Below are positions 45,520-54,254 of a stretch of 54,378 nt of DNA, in pieces. This DNA comes from Clostridia bacterium (GTDB lineage Bacteria > Bacillota > Clostridia > UMGS1883 > UMGS1540): positions 1 to 54,378 of the forward strand of contig JAFSAU010000031.1 of NCBI GenBank assembly GCA_017442155.1, given 5' to 3'. Numbering within the stretch: the stretch's first letter is position 1; the number at the start of each line of letters is the position of its first letter. The position numbers and the translations under genes were made by a program. The notes beneath the pieces are model-generated. The model was not told the origin of the DNA. It saw nothing but the letters and a program-made list of their open reading frames with translations, and made no database searches.

Positions 45520-46431
45520 CTATTTTGCACTGCCGATGATATCGCGCAGCGTGCTGATTCTGTATTTTTCCATCACGCGGGGCAAGTCCGCAATGATATC
45601 GCGGCAAGCATAGGGATTCACAAGGTTTGCCGCACCGACTTCTACCGCCGTAGCCCCTGCCATCATCATTTCGATGACATCTTCCGCTTTTTCCACGCCG
45701 CCGATGCCCACCACGGGGATTTTAACAGCGTTTGCCACCTGATACACCATCCGTACTGCCACGGGGAAAATGGCCGCGCCGGAGAAACCGCCCATTTTAT
45801 TGGCAATAATGGGTTTTCCGGTTTTGAGATTGATACGCATACCTAAAAGGGTGTTAATAAGACTGATGCCGTCCGCCCCTGCTTCTTCGCAGGCCTTTGC
45901 AATAGCAACAATGTCGGTAACGTTGGGGGAGAGCTTGATGATAACCGGCTTTGTTGTCTTTTCTTTTACGGCACGGGTTACTTCTGCCGCATTTTCCGGC
46001 ACCGTACCAAAGCTCATGCCGCCGCCGTGTACGTTGGGACAGCTGACGTTGATTTCCAGCCAGCCCACTTCTTCACATTTATCAAGCAATTCTGCACAGT
46101 GGACATATTCCTCCACGGCAAAGCCGCTGATGTTTGCCATAACCTTTTTATGAAAGCACTTTTTCATGCGCGGCAGTTCTTCGCTGATAACCTTATCCAC
46201 ACCGGGGTTTTGCAGTCCTACGGCGTTAATCATCCCTGCCGTACATTCCGCAATTCTGGGCGTGGGGTTTCCGAAGCGCGGTTCTTTGGTTGTCCCCTTA
46301 AAAGAGAATGTACCTAAAATATTGATATCGTAAATCTCAGCAAATTCATATCCATACCCGAATGTGCCGCTGGCAGGAATGACGGGATTATCCATTTCAA
46401 TACCGCAAAGGGTTACCTTTGTATCTACCAT
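45520..46431 (-). CDS. pyrD: Dihydroorotate dehydrogenase B, catalytic subunit
   Basis: The class 1B FMN enzyme oxidises dihydroorotate and passes electrons to PyrK. The 303-residue TIM-barrel protein has VTLCGIEMDNPVIPASGTFG at the start and the active-site Cys in NVSCPNVHGGG, which marks class 1 rather than class 2 enzymes. It overlaps pyrK by seven bases, as expected for a heterotetramer partner. Confidence 0.96.
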   Translation of the reverse strand: MVDTKVTLCGIEMDNPVIPASGTFGYGYEFAEIYDINILGTFSFKGTTKEPRFGNPTPRIAECTAGMINAVGLQNPGVDKVISEELPRMKKCFHKKVMANISGFAVEEYVHCAELLDKCEEVGWLEINVSCPNVHGGGMSFGTVPENAAEVTRAVKEKTTKPVIIKLSPNVTDIVAIAKACEEAGADGISLINTLLGMRINLKTGKPIIANKMGGFSGAAIFPVAVRMVYQVANAVKIPVVGIGGVEKAEDVIEMMMAGATAVEVGAANLVNPYACRDIIADLPRVMEKYRISTLRDIIGSAK

Positions 46432-47150
46432 AAAATTTCCTCCTTCCGAAGAACGGGGCCTTCCTTGCAGATGCGCTTGTTGCCGTAAATCGTCTTGCAG
46501 GAGCAGCCCATGCAGGCACCGAAGCCACAGCCCATTCTTTCTTCAAAGCTGAGCTGTCCTTCCGTCTTCGTTGCCCCGAAAACGGCTTTCAGCATCGGCT
46601 CGGGACCGCAGGTGTAAAAATAGGAATACTCTTTTCCGAGTGCGTCGGTTACAAAGCCCTTCGTGCCGTAGGAGCCGTCTACCGTTGTCACTTCCACTTC
46701 GGCACCGAGGGCACGGAATTCTTCTTCGTAGAAAATTTCATCTTTTGTATTAAAACCGAGTACCACGCGCACTTTCCTGCCTTCCGTAATCAGCTTTTTG
46801 CAAAGCATGAACATGGGCGGTACGCCTACGCCGCCGCCGAGAAGAAGGGGCGCGTCGCCCGAAACGGAAGTATCATACCCGTTTCCGAGACCTGTCAGCA
46901 CATCCAGCGTACCCTCTTTCATTTCTGCCATCTGCGCCGTTCCTTTTCCCACCACCTTATACAGAATGGTCAGCACATTTTCTTCTGCGTCGCAAACGGA
47001 AATGGGACGGCGGAGGTACAGCCCGTCCAGTTTGATATTCACAAACTGTCCCGGTGCCGTGATAGCAGAGGTGTCGCCCGAAAGACGCATACGGTATACG
47101 TCTTTTGTAAGCGGTGTATTTTCAATGATTTCAAAAAAACCCTGTTTCAT
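46425..47150 (-). CDS. pyrK: Dihydroorotate dehydrogenase electron-transfer subunit
   Basis: PyrK carries FAD and a [2Fe-2S] cluster and links PyrD to NAD. The 241-residue protein has a ferredoxin-reductase-like FAD region (RRPISVCDAEEN), an NAD-binding domain (LLLGGGVGVPPMFMLCK) and a C-terminal Cys cluster (CGFGACMGCSC...C) for the [2Fe-2S] centre. It starts nine bases after carB. With PyrD it makes the NAD-dependent type of DHODH. Confidence 0.96.
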   Translation of the reverse strand: MKQGFFEIIENTPLTKDVYRMRLSGDTSAITAPGQFVNIKLDGLYLRRPISVCDAEENVLTILYKVVGKGTAQMAEMKEGTLDVLTGLGNGYDTSVSGDAPLLLGGGVGVPPMFMLCKKLITEGRKVRVVLGFNTKDEIFYEEEFRALGAEVEVTTVDGSYGTKGFVTDALGKEYSYFYTCGPEPMLKAVFGATKTEGQLSFEERMGCGFGACMGCSCKTIYGNKRICKEGPVLRKEEILW

Positions 47151-47159
47151 GATTTCTCC

Positions 47160-50100
47160 TTATGCGTCTATGGTCGAGATGGAAAGCGTCGTTTCCTCCA
47201 GAACGTCCAGAAGAACACGCACGGTATCGAGTGCGGTGAAGATGGTGATATTGTTATCTGTAGCATACCGGCGGATGTAATACCCATCTGTTGCCTGGTC
47301 GGTCGAGCCTATGTCACGGGTGTTGATAATATACGCAATATGCCCCTGACGGAGCGCATCCAGAATTTCGTTGCTTCCTTCGCTGATTTTGCGGAGGACG
47401 TGGGTGCGGATGCCGTTTTCCTTCAGATATTTTGCCGTGCCTTCCGTTGCCTGGATATTGAAACCGAGATTGTAGAAGCGGCGAATGAGCGGCAAGGCTT
47501 CTTCCTTATCTTTATCTGCAATTGTTGCAAATACGGTGCCGTAATTCTGCAAATGCATACCCGAGGCCTGCAGTGCCTTATAAAGGGCGCGGTTTAATTT
47601 GTCATCATAGCCAATTGCTTCGCCTGTGGACTTCATTTCCGGTGAGAGATAAGCGTCAAGTCCCCGGATTTTATTGGAGGAAAATACCGGAACTTTTACA
47701 TAATAACGATTCTTTTCTGCCGGATATAAATCAAATATACCCTGTTCCTTCAGGCTCTTGCCTAAAATAACCTCGGTGGCAATATCCGCAAGGCTGAATC
47801 CCGTTGCTTTGGAAAGGAAGGGTACGGTACGGGAAGAACGGGGATTTACTTCGATAATATACACATCATCCTTCTCGTCAACGATAAACTGAATGTTGTA
47901 AAGACCGACAATGCCAATGCCGAGACCGAGTTTCTTTGCATAACCGAGGATTGTACCCTTTACCTTGTCGGAAATACTGAAGGTGGGATATACGCTGATG
48001 GAGTCGCCGCTGTGAACGCCTGTTCTTTCTACAAGCTCCATGATGCCCGGCACGAATACGTCCCGTCCGTCACAGATAGCGTCAACTTCCACTTCCTTAC
48101 CCTGAATGTATTTATCCACCAGTACGGGCTTGTCCTCGTCAATTTCAACCGCCGTTTTGAGGTACTGCCGAAGCTGTTCTTCGCATCCTACAATCTGCAT
48201 GGCACGGCCGCCGAGCACGAAGCTGGGGCGAACCAGAACGGGGTAGCCGATTTCTGCCGCCGCTTTCACGCCGTCCTCAATTTTAGTTACGGCTCTGCCC
48301 TTCGGCTGGGGAATTTCCAAAGCTTCCAGAATCTTTTCAAAGCTGTCACGGTTTTCGGCGCGCTCAATGGCATCGCAGTCCGTACCGATAATGGCTATGC
48401 CGCGGTCACGAAGGGGTGCGGCAAGGTTAATGGCCGTCTGACCGCCGAGAGATGCAATAACACCTTCCGGCTTTTCAAATTCCAGAATATTCATAACATC
48501 CTCGGTGCAGAGCGGCTCAAAGTACAGCTTGTCTGCCGTCGTGTAATCTGTCGAAACCGTTTCGGGGTTGTTATTGATAATAATGGCTTCATAGCCGGAA
48601 TTTTTAATGGTTGTAACGGCATGGACGGTAGAATAGTCAAATTCAACGCCCTGTCCGATACGGATAGGACCTGCGCCCAGCACTACCATCTTCTTTCTGT
48701 CCGTAAGACGGGACGCATTCTCGCCCGTATAGGAGGAATAGAAGTAGGGAATATATGCGTCCGTATGGAAGGTATCTACCATTTTGTATATCGGGAAAAT
48801 ATTTTCCTTTTTGCGGAGGTTGAATACTTCCACTTCGCTCTTGTTCCAGAGTTTTGCAATATATTTATCGCCAAAGCCCATTTTCTTTGCCGCTTTCAGG
48901 GTTTCCACACAGCCCGGCTTTTCTGCAATTACGCTTTCCATGTCTACAATGCGTTTGACAGCTTCCAGGAAAAAGGCCGTGATTTTCGTCACATCATGCA
49001 GTTTTTCCACGGAAGTACCGAGGCGCATCAGTTCTGCAATGGCAAAAATGTTATCGTCTTTAAACTCCGTAATATAGTCAAGAAGTTCTGCTTCCGACTT
49101 GCCGTCAAATTTCGGCAGATGGAAATGATATGCTCCCGTTTCCAGAGAGCGGACGGATTTTAAGAAGCATTCTTCAAGTGTGGAGCCAATGCCCATAACC
49201 TCACCCGTGGCTTTCATCTGTGTGCCGAGTGTATTCGGTGCAGAGGCGAATTTATCAAAGGGGAAACGGGGCAGCTTTGCAATGATATAGTCGAGACGCG
49301 GTTCCTTCGCCGCCGTTGTGTTGGCAATCTGAATGTCGGTAAGACGCATACCCACAGCAATTTTTGCTGTCACGCGGGCGATGGGATAGCCGCTTGCCTT
49401 GGAGGCGAGGGCGGAAGAACGGGAAACACGGGGGTTTACCTCAATCAGATAATATTCGCTGGAGGTGGGATTTAAGGCAAACTGTACGTTGCAGCCGCCT
49501 TCGATTTTCAGCGCGCGGATGATTTTAATCGCGCTGTCATTCAGCATTTTTTCGTCTTCTTTGGAAAGCGTCATAATAGGAGCTACCACAATGGAGTCGC
49601 CGGTATGTACGCCTACGGGGTCCACGTTTTCCATGCCGCAGATGGTGATGGCGTTATCGTCTGCATCACGCATAACTTCAAATTCGATTTCCTTATAGCC
49701 CTTTACGCTCTTTTCGATAAGTACCTGATGTACGGGGGAAAGAACAAAGGCATTTTTGCCGATGTCAATGAGTTCTTCTTCATTGTTTGCAAAGCCGCCG
49801 CCGGTACCGCCCAATGTAAAGGCAGGACGAAGCACCACAGGGTAACCGATTCTTTTTGCCGCTTCCCTTGCTTCTTCGAGATTATATGTGATTTCGGAAG
49901 GAATCGTTGGCTCACCGATGGACTGGCAAAGCTCCTTGAACAGCTCGCGGTCCTCTGCCCGTTCAATGCTTTCGCTCGTTGTGCCTAAAAGCTCTGTACC
50001 GCATTCCTTCAAAACTCCTTTTTTCTCCAGCTGCATTGCCAGATTCAGACCGGTCTGTCCTCCGATGCCGGGAACGATGGCATCCGGCCGCTCATAGCGG

Positions 50101-50333
50101 AGAATTTTTGCCACATATTCCAGTGTCAGCGGCTCCATGTACACCTTGTCTGCAATGGTGGTGTCAGTCATAATCGTAGCAGGGTTAGAGTTGCAGAGTA
50201 CTACCTCGTACCCCTCTTCCTTGAGGGCCAGGCAAGCCTGGGTGCCGGCATAGTCAAATTCTGCCGCCTGCCCGATAACAATCGGCCCGGAGCCGATAAT
50301 CAGAATTTTTTTCAGGTCTTTTCTCTTTGCCAT
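47160..50333 (-). CDS. carB: Carbamoyl-phosphate synthase large subunit
   Basis: CarB makes carbamoyl phosphate from bicarbonate, ATP and ammonia channelled from CarA. The 1057-residue protein shows the two homologous ATP-grasp halves. The N-terminal half starts KILIIGSGPIVIGQAAEFDYAG and the second ATP-grasp begins near MVVLGAGPIRIGQGVEFDYS. An allosteric MGS-like C-terminal domain (about 930-1057) ends in the region ALRQGHIAYIINT. It directly follows pyrC (12-base gap), with no carA gene before or after it in this operon. Confidence 0.96.
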   Translation of the reverse strand: MAKRKDLKKILIIGSGPIVIGQAAEFDYAGTQACLALKEEGYEVVLCNSNPATIMTDTTIADKVYMEPLTLEYVAKILRYERPDAIVPGIGGQTGLNLAMQLEKKGVLKECGTELLGTTSESIERAEDRELFKELCQSIGEPTIPSEITYNLEEAREAAKRIGYPVVLRPAFTLGGTGGGFANNEEELIDIGKNAFVLSPVHQVLIEKSVKGYKEIEFEVMRDADDNAITICGMENVDPVGVHTGDSIVVAPIMTLSKEDEKMLNDSAIKIIRALKIEGGCNVQFALNPTSSEYYLIEVNPRVSRSSALASKASGYPIARVTAKIAVGMRLTDIQIANTTAAKEPRLDYIIAKLPRFPFDKFASAPNTLGTQMKATGEVMGIGSTLEECFLKSVRSLETGAYHFHLPKFDGKSEAELLDYITEFKDDNIFAIAELMRLGTSVEKLHDVTKITAFFLEAVKRIVDMESVIAEKPGCVETLKAAKKMGFGDKYIAKLWNKSEVEVFNLRKKENIFPIYKMVDTFHTDAYIPYFYSSYTGENASRLTDRKKMVVLGAGPIRIGQGVEFDYSTVHAVTTIKNSGYEAIIINNNPETVSTDYTTADKLYFEPLCTEDVMNILEFEKPEGVIASLGGQTAINLAAPLRDRGIAIIGTDCDAIERAENRDSFEKILEALEIPQPKGRAVTKIEDGVKAAAEIGYPVLVRPSFVLGGRAMQIVGCEEQLRQYLKTAVEIDEDKPVLVDKYIQGKEVEVDAICDGRDVFVPGIMELVERTGVHSGDSISVYPTFSISDKVKGTILGYAKKLGLGIGIVGLYNIQFIVDEKDDVYIIEVNPRSSRTVPFLSKATGFSLADIATEVILGKSLKEQGIFDLYPAEKNRYYVKVPVFSSNKIRGLDAYLSPEMKSTGEAIGYDDKLNRALYKALQASGMHLQNYGTVFATIADKDKEEALPLIRRFYNLGFNIQATEGTAKYLKENGIRTHVLRKISEGSNEILDALRQGHIAYIINTRDIGSTDQATDGYYIRRYATDNNITIFTALDTVRVLLDVLEETTLSISTIDA

Positions 50334-50345
50334 TGTTTTTTCCTC

Positions 50346-51554
50346 CTATTTCTTATATACAACCTGTCCGCCTGAGACGGTCAGGTAATTGACAGCATCT
50401 AAGGTTTTTCCAAGGAAGGGCGTTGCCTTTCCCTTGGAAAGAAAGATTTCCTCTGTAACGACACGGCTTTCCGAAAGATTCCAGACGGAGAAGTCCTCGC
50501 CGAAGGGAATCCCAAACCGCTTTCTGGGGTTTATGCACATCAGCTCTATCAGTTTTTCCATTGTCATAAGACCGGTTTTTACAAAGTGGGTATACATCGC
50601 CGGAAATGAAGTTTCAATTCCCACAACACCGAACGCACTTTTTTCAAGTCCTCTTCCTTTTTCTTCTGCCGAGTGGGGAGCATGGTCGGTGGCAATCATG
50701 TCGATGGTTCCATCGAGAAGTCCTTCAATCAGTGCTTCCTTATCTTCCCTGCCGCGAAGAGGCGGGTTCATTTTAAACCGTCCGTCCTCCATGAGGTCAC
50801 TGTCGTCAAAAATCAGATAGTGGGGCGCAGTTTCGCAGGTGATGTCTACGCCCTCCCGCTTGGCTTTCCGAATGATCTCTACGCTTTCTTTAGTAGAAAT
50901 GTGACATACATGGTAGGCACATCCCGTTTCCCTGACAAGCTTTATATCCCTGGCAATCGGACCGTATTCGCTTTCCGAGCAGATGCCCCGGTGTCCGTGG
51001 GCACGGGCGTAGGCACCGTCATGAATGTAGCCGCCGTGAAGGAGGCTGTTGTCCTCGCAATGTGCCGCGATAATTTTCCCACACTTTTTTGCAAGTTCCA
51101 TGGCAGAGCGCATCATGCTCTCGCTTTGTACGCCCCGTCCGTCATCAGAAAAAGCGATGGCGTCCATTCCGGCAAAATCCACCAGTTCTTCGCCCTTTTC
51201 ACCCTTCGTTATCGCACCGAGGGGATACACGTTTATTACAGCATCCCGCGCAATGGCGTCCTTTTGCACTTTGAGTGCCTCCGGACAGTCAGGTACCGGG
51301 TCCAGATTCGGCATGGTGCAAACGGCAGTAAAGCCGCCCGCTGCCGCCGCCCGGGAGCCGGTGGCCATGGTTTCCTTATACAAAAAACCCGGCTCACGGA
51401 AATGCACATGCACATCACAGAGGCCGGGGAGAACAGTTGTAGTCTCAAAATGGGAAAAATCAGGTGCAAAACGGCGGATAAGCGCACATTTCTCGTCGCT
51501 TTTGCCGTTTACCAAAAGCATATTCTTTATCGCCTGTATCTCTTTTTCTTGCAT
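50346..51554 (-). CDS. pyrC: Dihydroorotase (class I type)
   Basis: PyrC cyclises carbamoyl aspartate to dihydroorotate. ATG 51554 (MQEKEIQAIKNMLL) follows AAAGGAAC, giving 402 residues. The zinc site is DVHVHFREPG (47-56, His 49 and 51), with further His/Asp ligands in AAHCEDNSL, YHVCHIS and ATDHAPH. An in-frame ATG with an AAGGA site lies 33 codons upstream inside the leader and could encode a leader peptide or an alternative N terminus. It heads the pyr operon. Confidence 0.95.
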   Translation of the reverse strand: MQEKEIQAIKNMLLVNGKSDEKCALIRRFAPDFSHFETTTVLPGLCDVHVHFREPGFLYKETMATGSRAAAAGGFTAVCTMPNLDPVPDCPEALKVQKDAIARDAVINVYPLGAITKGEKGEELVDFAGMDAIAFSDDGRGVQSESMMRSAMELAKKCGKIIAAHCEDNSLLHGGYIHDGAYARAHGHRGICSESEYGPIARDIKLVRETGCAYHVCHISTKESVEIIRKAKREGVDITCETAPHYLIFDDSDLMEDGRFKMNPPLRGREDKEALIEGLLDGTIDMIATDHAPHSAEEKGRGLEKSAFGVVGIETSFPAMYTHFVKTGLMTMEKLIELMCINPRKRFGIPFGEDFSVWNLSESRVVTEEIFLSKGKATPFLGKTLDAVNYLTVSGGQVVYKK

Positions 51555-51575
51555 TTTTGTTCCTTTCCGGGCAAT

Positions 51576-51679
51576 AAAAAAGCCGCCCTCTAAAAAGCAA
51601 GACGCACCAAAAATACAGCCGCCGCCGGGCTGCAATTGCAATCTTGCCGGCATCTCTGTGCCGTCCTTAAAGATTTATC
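51576..51679 (-). promoter_or_regulatory. PyrR-type attenuation leader of the pyr operon
   Basis: The predicted leader begins with a four-base-pair hairpin GGCA-CAGAGA-TGCC (51662-51649). The CAGAGA hexaloop is the same as in the B. subtilis PyrR-binding loops. Downstream, GCAAGA (51647-51642) and TCTTGC (51602-51597) can pair just before T5, a terminator-like element. A GGGCGGC followed by T6 (51588-51576) may form a second. UMP-dependent PyrR attenuation is the known mechanism for such leaders; no pyrR gene is in the window. Confidence 0.65.
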
Positions 51680-51685
51680 CTATAT

Positions 51686-51714
51686 AGTATACCACAGAAT
51701 GTACGGCTTGTCAA
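51686..51714 (-). promoter_or_regulatory. Sigma-A promoter of the pyr operon
   Basis: Consensus TTGACA (51714-51709) and TATACT (51691-51686) with a 17-bp spacer on the minus strand, preceding pyrC by about 130 bases of leader. Confidence 0.85.
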
Positions 51715-51790
51715 GAAAAACCTACTCTGTTTCCAATTTTTTTCGATTTTGGCCTCCCGACGGATGTGGAGGCCAAAATCAGAAAAAGTT

Positions 51791-52603
51791 TTATAAGTGC
51801 ATGGTGGTTCCCGCCGGAATCTGCACAGGTTCCCCCTCTGCATCCACCCATACATCGGTGGCAGAAGGATTATGCACGATTTTTCCGTCCATGGAAACCA
51901 CAAGACTGCGTACTGCGGTTATGTATTCATAAATTTCAATGTTGGTTGCAAGCCATACGCTGTCTGCCTTCTGATACCATTCTTCGCCGCCGTCAGTGGT
52001 TACGGTGCGGCAGATTTCCTCCAGAAGCTCCCAGTTATTATCTCTATTAAATTCATAGCTGTGCCCCCATATGTACAAAAGACCGCCGATACGGGGGGCT
52101 TGCATAAATGTGCGTGCAGCTTCAAGGCCTTCTTTGTGATGGCAGGTGGGATGCCAGGTGAGAAAATTCTGCGGCCAGCCGTATCCGTGGGTTGAAGCGG
52201 TTGTGCGGGAATAACAGATACCAGCACTCTGCATAGCAGAGAGCAGCATATCGTTATACTGGCCATAAGGATAGGACATCCCCCGGACGATACCGCCGCT
52301 GATTTCCTCCAGTTTGGCCCGGTCCCGTGTCAGCTCCTGCAGGGCTTCACTCACCGGAATGGCAGTAAGGTTCGGATGCGTGGCACTGTGGGTGGAAACT
52401 TCATGTCCCCGGTACAGCGTACGGACTTCGCTTTCGGAAATGCGGTTTGATGTATCCAGAAGGCCACTGTTCAAATGAAAGGTTGCCCGGACACCGTAGC
52501 GGTTTATACTCTCCACTAAACGCCGGTCGGCCACGTTGCCGTCATCATAGCTGAGAGTAAAACACTTTGGTTTTCCGCCGGGAAAACGGTTGAATTTTAT
52601 CAT
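51791..52603 (-). CDS. Polysaccharide deacetylase family protein
   Basis: The 270-residue protein belongs to the NodB-like carbohydrate esterase 4 fold. It has the catalytic acidic pair in FTLSYDDGN (15-23) and the His ligands in VSTHSATHPNL. The C-terminal part (about 180-270) is a beta-rich extension absent from minimal deacetylases. No signal peptide is present, so it is probably cytoplasmic, or exported by another route. ATG 52603 follows AAGGGAGGA. The substrate (peptidoglycan, chitin-like or other glycan) is unknown. Confidence 0.85.
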   Translation of the reverse strand: MIKFNRFPGGKPKCFTLSYDDGNVADRRLVESINRYGVRATFHLNSGLLDTSNRISESEVRTLYRGHEVSTHSATHPNLTAIPVSEALQELTRDRAKLEEISGGIVRGMSYPYGQYNDMLLSAMQSAGICYSRTTASTHGYGWPQNFLTWHPTCHHKEGLEAARTFMQAPRIGGLLYIWGHSYEFNRDNNWELLEEICRTVTTDGGEEWYQKADSVWLATNIEIYEYITAVRSLVVSMDGKIVHNPSATDVWVDAEGEPVQIPAGTTMHL

Positions 52604-52630
52604 GCAGAAATCCTCCCTTTTTTTCTTATG

Positions 52631-52659
52631 AGTATACAAGAAAAAAACAGCTTTGTCAA
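52631..52659 (-). promoter_or_regulatory. Sigma-A promoter of the polysaccharide deacetylase gene
   Basis: TTGACA (52659-52654) and TATACT (52636-52631) on the minus strand, 17-bp spacer. Confidence 0.85.
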
Positions 52660-52752
52660 GTTTTCCACGCAAAAACTTCCGTCTGTTACGATTTGGTGAT
52701 TTGTATAGAACTGAAAATGAGCATCTGCTGTACTATTTTATTTTTTACGGGG

Positions 52753-52781
52753 TTGATTTCGACACCATTTTATGGTATAAT
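52753..52781 (+). promoter_or_regulatory. Sigma-A promoter of the MBL-fold hydrolase gene
   Basis: TTGATT (52753-52758) and TATAAT (52776-52781) on the plus strand, 17-bp spacer, divergent from the deacetylase promoter. Confidence 0.8.
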
Positions 52782-52857
52782 GAGTTCGCAAAGCAAACGC
52801 AAAGAATTGGAAATTAAAGTTTTTTAATTTTTAATGAAGAGAAACGGAGACTTTTAA

Positions 52858-53679
52858 ATGAAAATAACTTTTCTCGGAACAGCGGCGGCAGAGGGTTTTC
52901 CGGCTGTATTTTGTAACTGTGAATATTGCCGGGAGGCAAAGAGATTGGGCGGAAAAAATATACGTACACGCTCGCAGTCGATTATTAATGATGATTTGTT
53001 AATCGATTTGCCGGCTGATACATATAGCCATTTTTTAAATAATAATATAGACGGTGATGCCATTAAATATCTGATTGTAACACATTCGCACCCGGACCAT
53101 TTTTATGAAAAAGAGCTTGGTATGCGTCATGCTCCTTTTGCAAAAAACATGAGAACGCAAAGACTTAAAATATATTGCAGTGAAGGTGCGGCAAAGGTAA
53201 TTCAAGAAATGTATGGTAACGAAAACTACATGCTTGATTGTATGGCGTTAAAGCCTTTCGATACAGTGGTTGCAGGGAATTATGAAATTACTGCCTTGCC
53301 GGCAAGGCATTTTCCCGGTGACGGATCGTTATTTTATATAATCACCGGCGAAAAAACCATTCTTTATGCACATGATACAGGATATTTTTATGAAGAGGTT
53401 TTTGATTACATTAAAGATAGTAAGCATACGTTTGATTTAGTGAGCCTTGACTGTACAAATGTAGATATTCCTGCCTCCGATGAAGGATACCATATGGGAA
53501 TTGATAATATTACCAGAGTTCTTAAAAGACTTGAGGGTATTGGTGCAATACATAATAAAACACAAAAAGTTATTAACCATTTTTCGCATAATGGAAACCC
53601 TATACACCATAGACTTGAAGAACGTGTTAAAGACTACGGATATAAGGTATCATACGATGGTTTGTGTATAGAGTTATAA
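52858..53679 (+). CDS. MBL-fold metallohydrolase (PhnP-like)
   Basis: The 273-residue protein starts MKITFLGTAAAEGFPAVFC, with CNCEYC (19-24) near the N terminus as in PhnP cyclic phosphodiesterases. It has the metal-binding THSHPDH motif and later His/Asp ligands (ARHFPGDGS, YAHDTGYF). It probably hydrolyses a phosphodiester or related ester; the substrate is unknown. The coding sequence is markedly AT-rich compared with the genes to its left, consistent with later acquisition. It is monocistronic. Confidence 0.85.
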   Translation: MKITFLGTAAAEGFPAVFCNCEYCREAKRLGGKNIRTRSQSIINDDLLIDLPADTYSHFLNNNIDGDAIKYLIVTHSHPDHFYEKELGMRHAPFAKNMRTQRLKIYCSEGAAKVIQEMYGNENYMLDCMALKPFDTVVAGNYEITALPARHFPGDGSLFYIITGEKTILYAHDTGYFYEEVFDYIKDSKHTFDLVSLDCTNVDIPASDEGYHMGIDNITRVLKRLEGIGAIHNKTQKVINHFSHNGNPIHHRLEERVKDYGYKVSYDGLCIEL

Positions 53680-53754
53680 ACAAGGTTGTTGACATATTTT
53701 TTATCCTGACTTGACACGAGCCTAGTAAGGATGTCGAATGTTGTCGAAATCGAA

Positions 53755-53808
53755 AAAGCCTCCCCTGTGTAAGGGGAGGTGGGTTGCGTAGCAACTCGGA
53801 GGGGTTGT
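53755..53808. repeat. Palindromic repeat, left copy, flanking the DUF559 gene
   Basis: The unit starts AAAGCCTCCCCTGTGTAAGG and contains two hairpins (CTCCCC...GGGGAG and GTTGCGTAGCAAC) before ending GGAGGGGTTGT. It is homologous in inverted orientation to 54155-54206. Its last bases act as the Shine-Dalgarno for the DUF559 gene that follows two bases later. Confidence 0.8.
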
Positions 53809-53810
53809 AA

Positions 53811-54179
53811 ATGGATAGAAAATATAATAGTAAAATAGTTCCATTGGCAAGGGAACTTAGAAAAAATATGACAAAAGAAGAAAGACATCTATGGTATGAT
53901 TTTTTGAGAGAATATCCTGAAAAATTCACCAGACAAAAAGTGTTGGGAAAATACATAACAGATTTTTATTGTGCAAAGGCAAATATTGTTATAGAATTAG
54001 ATGGCTCTCAGCATTATGAAGATGAAAGTCTTATCAATGATGAAAAGAGAACCGAGTATTTAGAGCAATATGGTATAAAAGTTATCAGAATATCAAATTT
54101 AGATGTCTTGAAAAATTTTGAGGGAGTATGTCAGTATATTGATAATGTGGTCAAACAATCCCTCAGTCAGCTACGCTGA
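53811..54179 (+). CDS. DUF559 (Vsr-like) endonuclease-domain protein embedded in a repeat pair
   Basis: DUF559 proteins share the restriction-endonuclease-like/Vsr fold. The 122-residue protein has LARELRKNMTKEERHLWYDF at its start and an endonuclease core with YITDFYCAKANIVIELDGSQ (acidic residues D and E-LDG) and IKVIRISNLDVL. The ATG follows the repeat-encoded GGAGGGG by seven bases. The last codons (KQSLSQLR and stop) are read from the right repeat copy. The gene is very AT-rich. It may nick or cut the repeats themselves or be carried by them; no modification enzyme is nearby. Confidence 0.8.
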   Translation: MDRKYNSKIVPLARELRKNMTKEERHLWYDFLREYPEKFTRQKVLGKYITDFYCAKANIVIELDGSQHYEDESLINDEKRTEYLEQYGIKVIRISNLDVLKNFEGVCQYIDNVVKQSLSQLR

Positions 54180-54206
54180 CAGCTCCCTTTACACAAGGGA
54201 GCCTTT
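54155..54206. repeat. Palindromic repeat, right copy (inverted)
   Basis: Reverse complement starts AAAGGCTCCCTTGTGTAAAG and ends TGAGGGATTGT, matching the left copy at most positions, including an internal CAGCGTAGCTG hairpin in the place of the left copy's GTTGCGTAGCAAC. The DUF559 gene terminates inside it. Confidence 0.8.
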
Positions 54207-54224
54207 GGTGCTTGGCATCTAGAT

Positions 54225-54254
54225 TATACAGTCTTTATATCATTGTGCTATAAT
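54225..54254 (+). promoter_or_regulatory. Extended -10 promoter near the window end
   Basis: TGCTATAAT (54246-54254) is an extended -10 motif. TATACA (54225-54230) 18 bp upstream is a weak -35. The transcript would begin near 54261, inside a terminator hairpin. Confidence 0.55.

Noticed and set aside
48012..49163. 383-codon plus-strand frame opposite carB
   Set aside because: Shadow frame of a highly conserved gene; no start signal or domain.
51745..51780. Strong hairpin after the polysaccharide deacetylase gene considered as an intrinsic terminator
   Set aside because: The 13-bp stem is real, but no U tract follows it on the minus strand, so I leave it as an inverted repeat of unknown role rather than a called terminator.
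53755..54206. Palindromic repeats considered as a CRISPR array
   Set aside because: Only two copies, in inverted orientation, with a coding gene rather than a short spacer between them.
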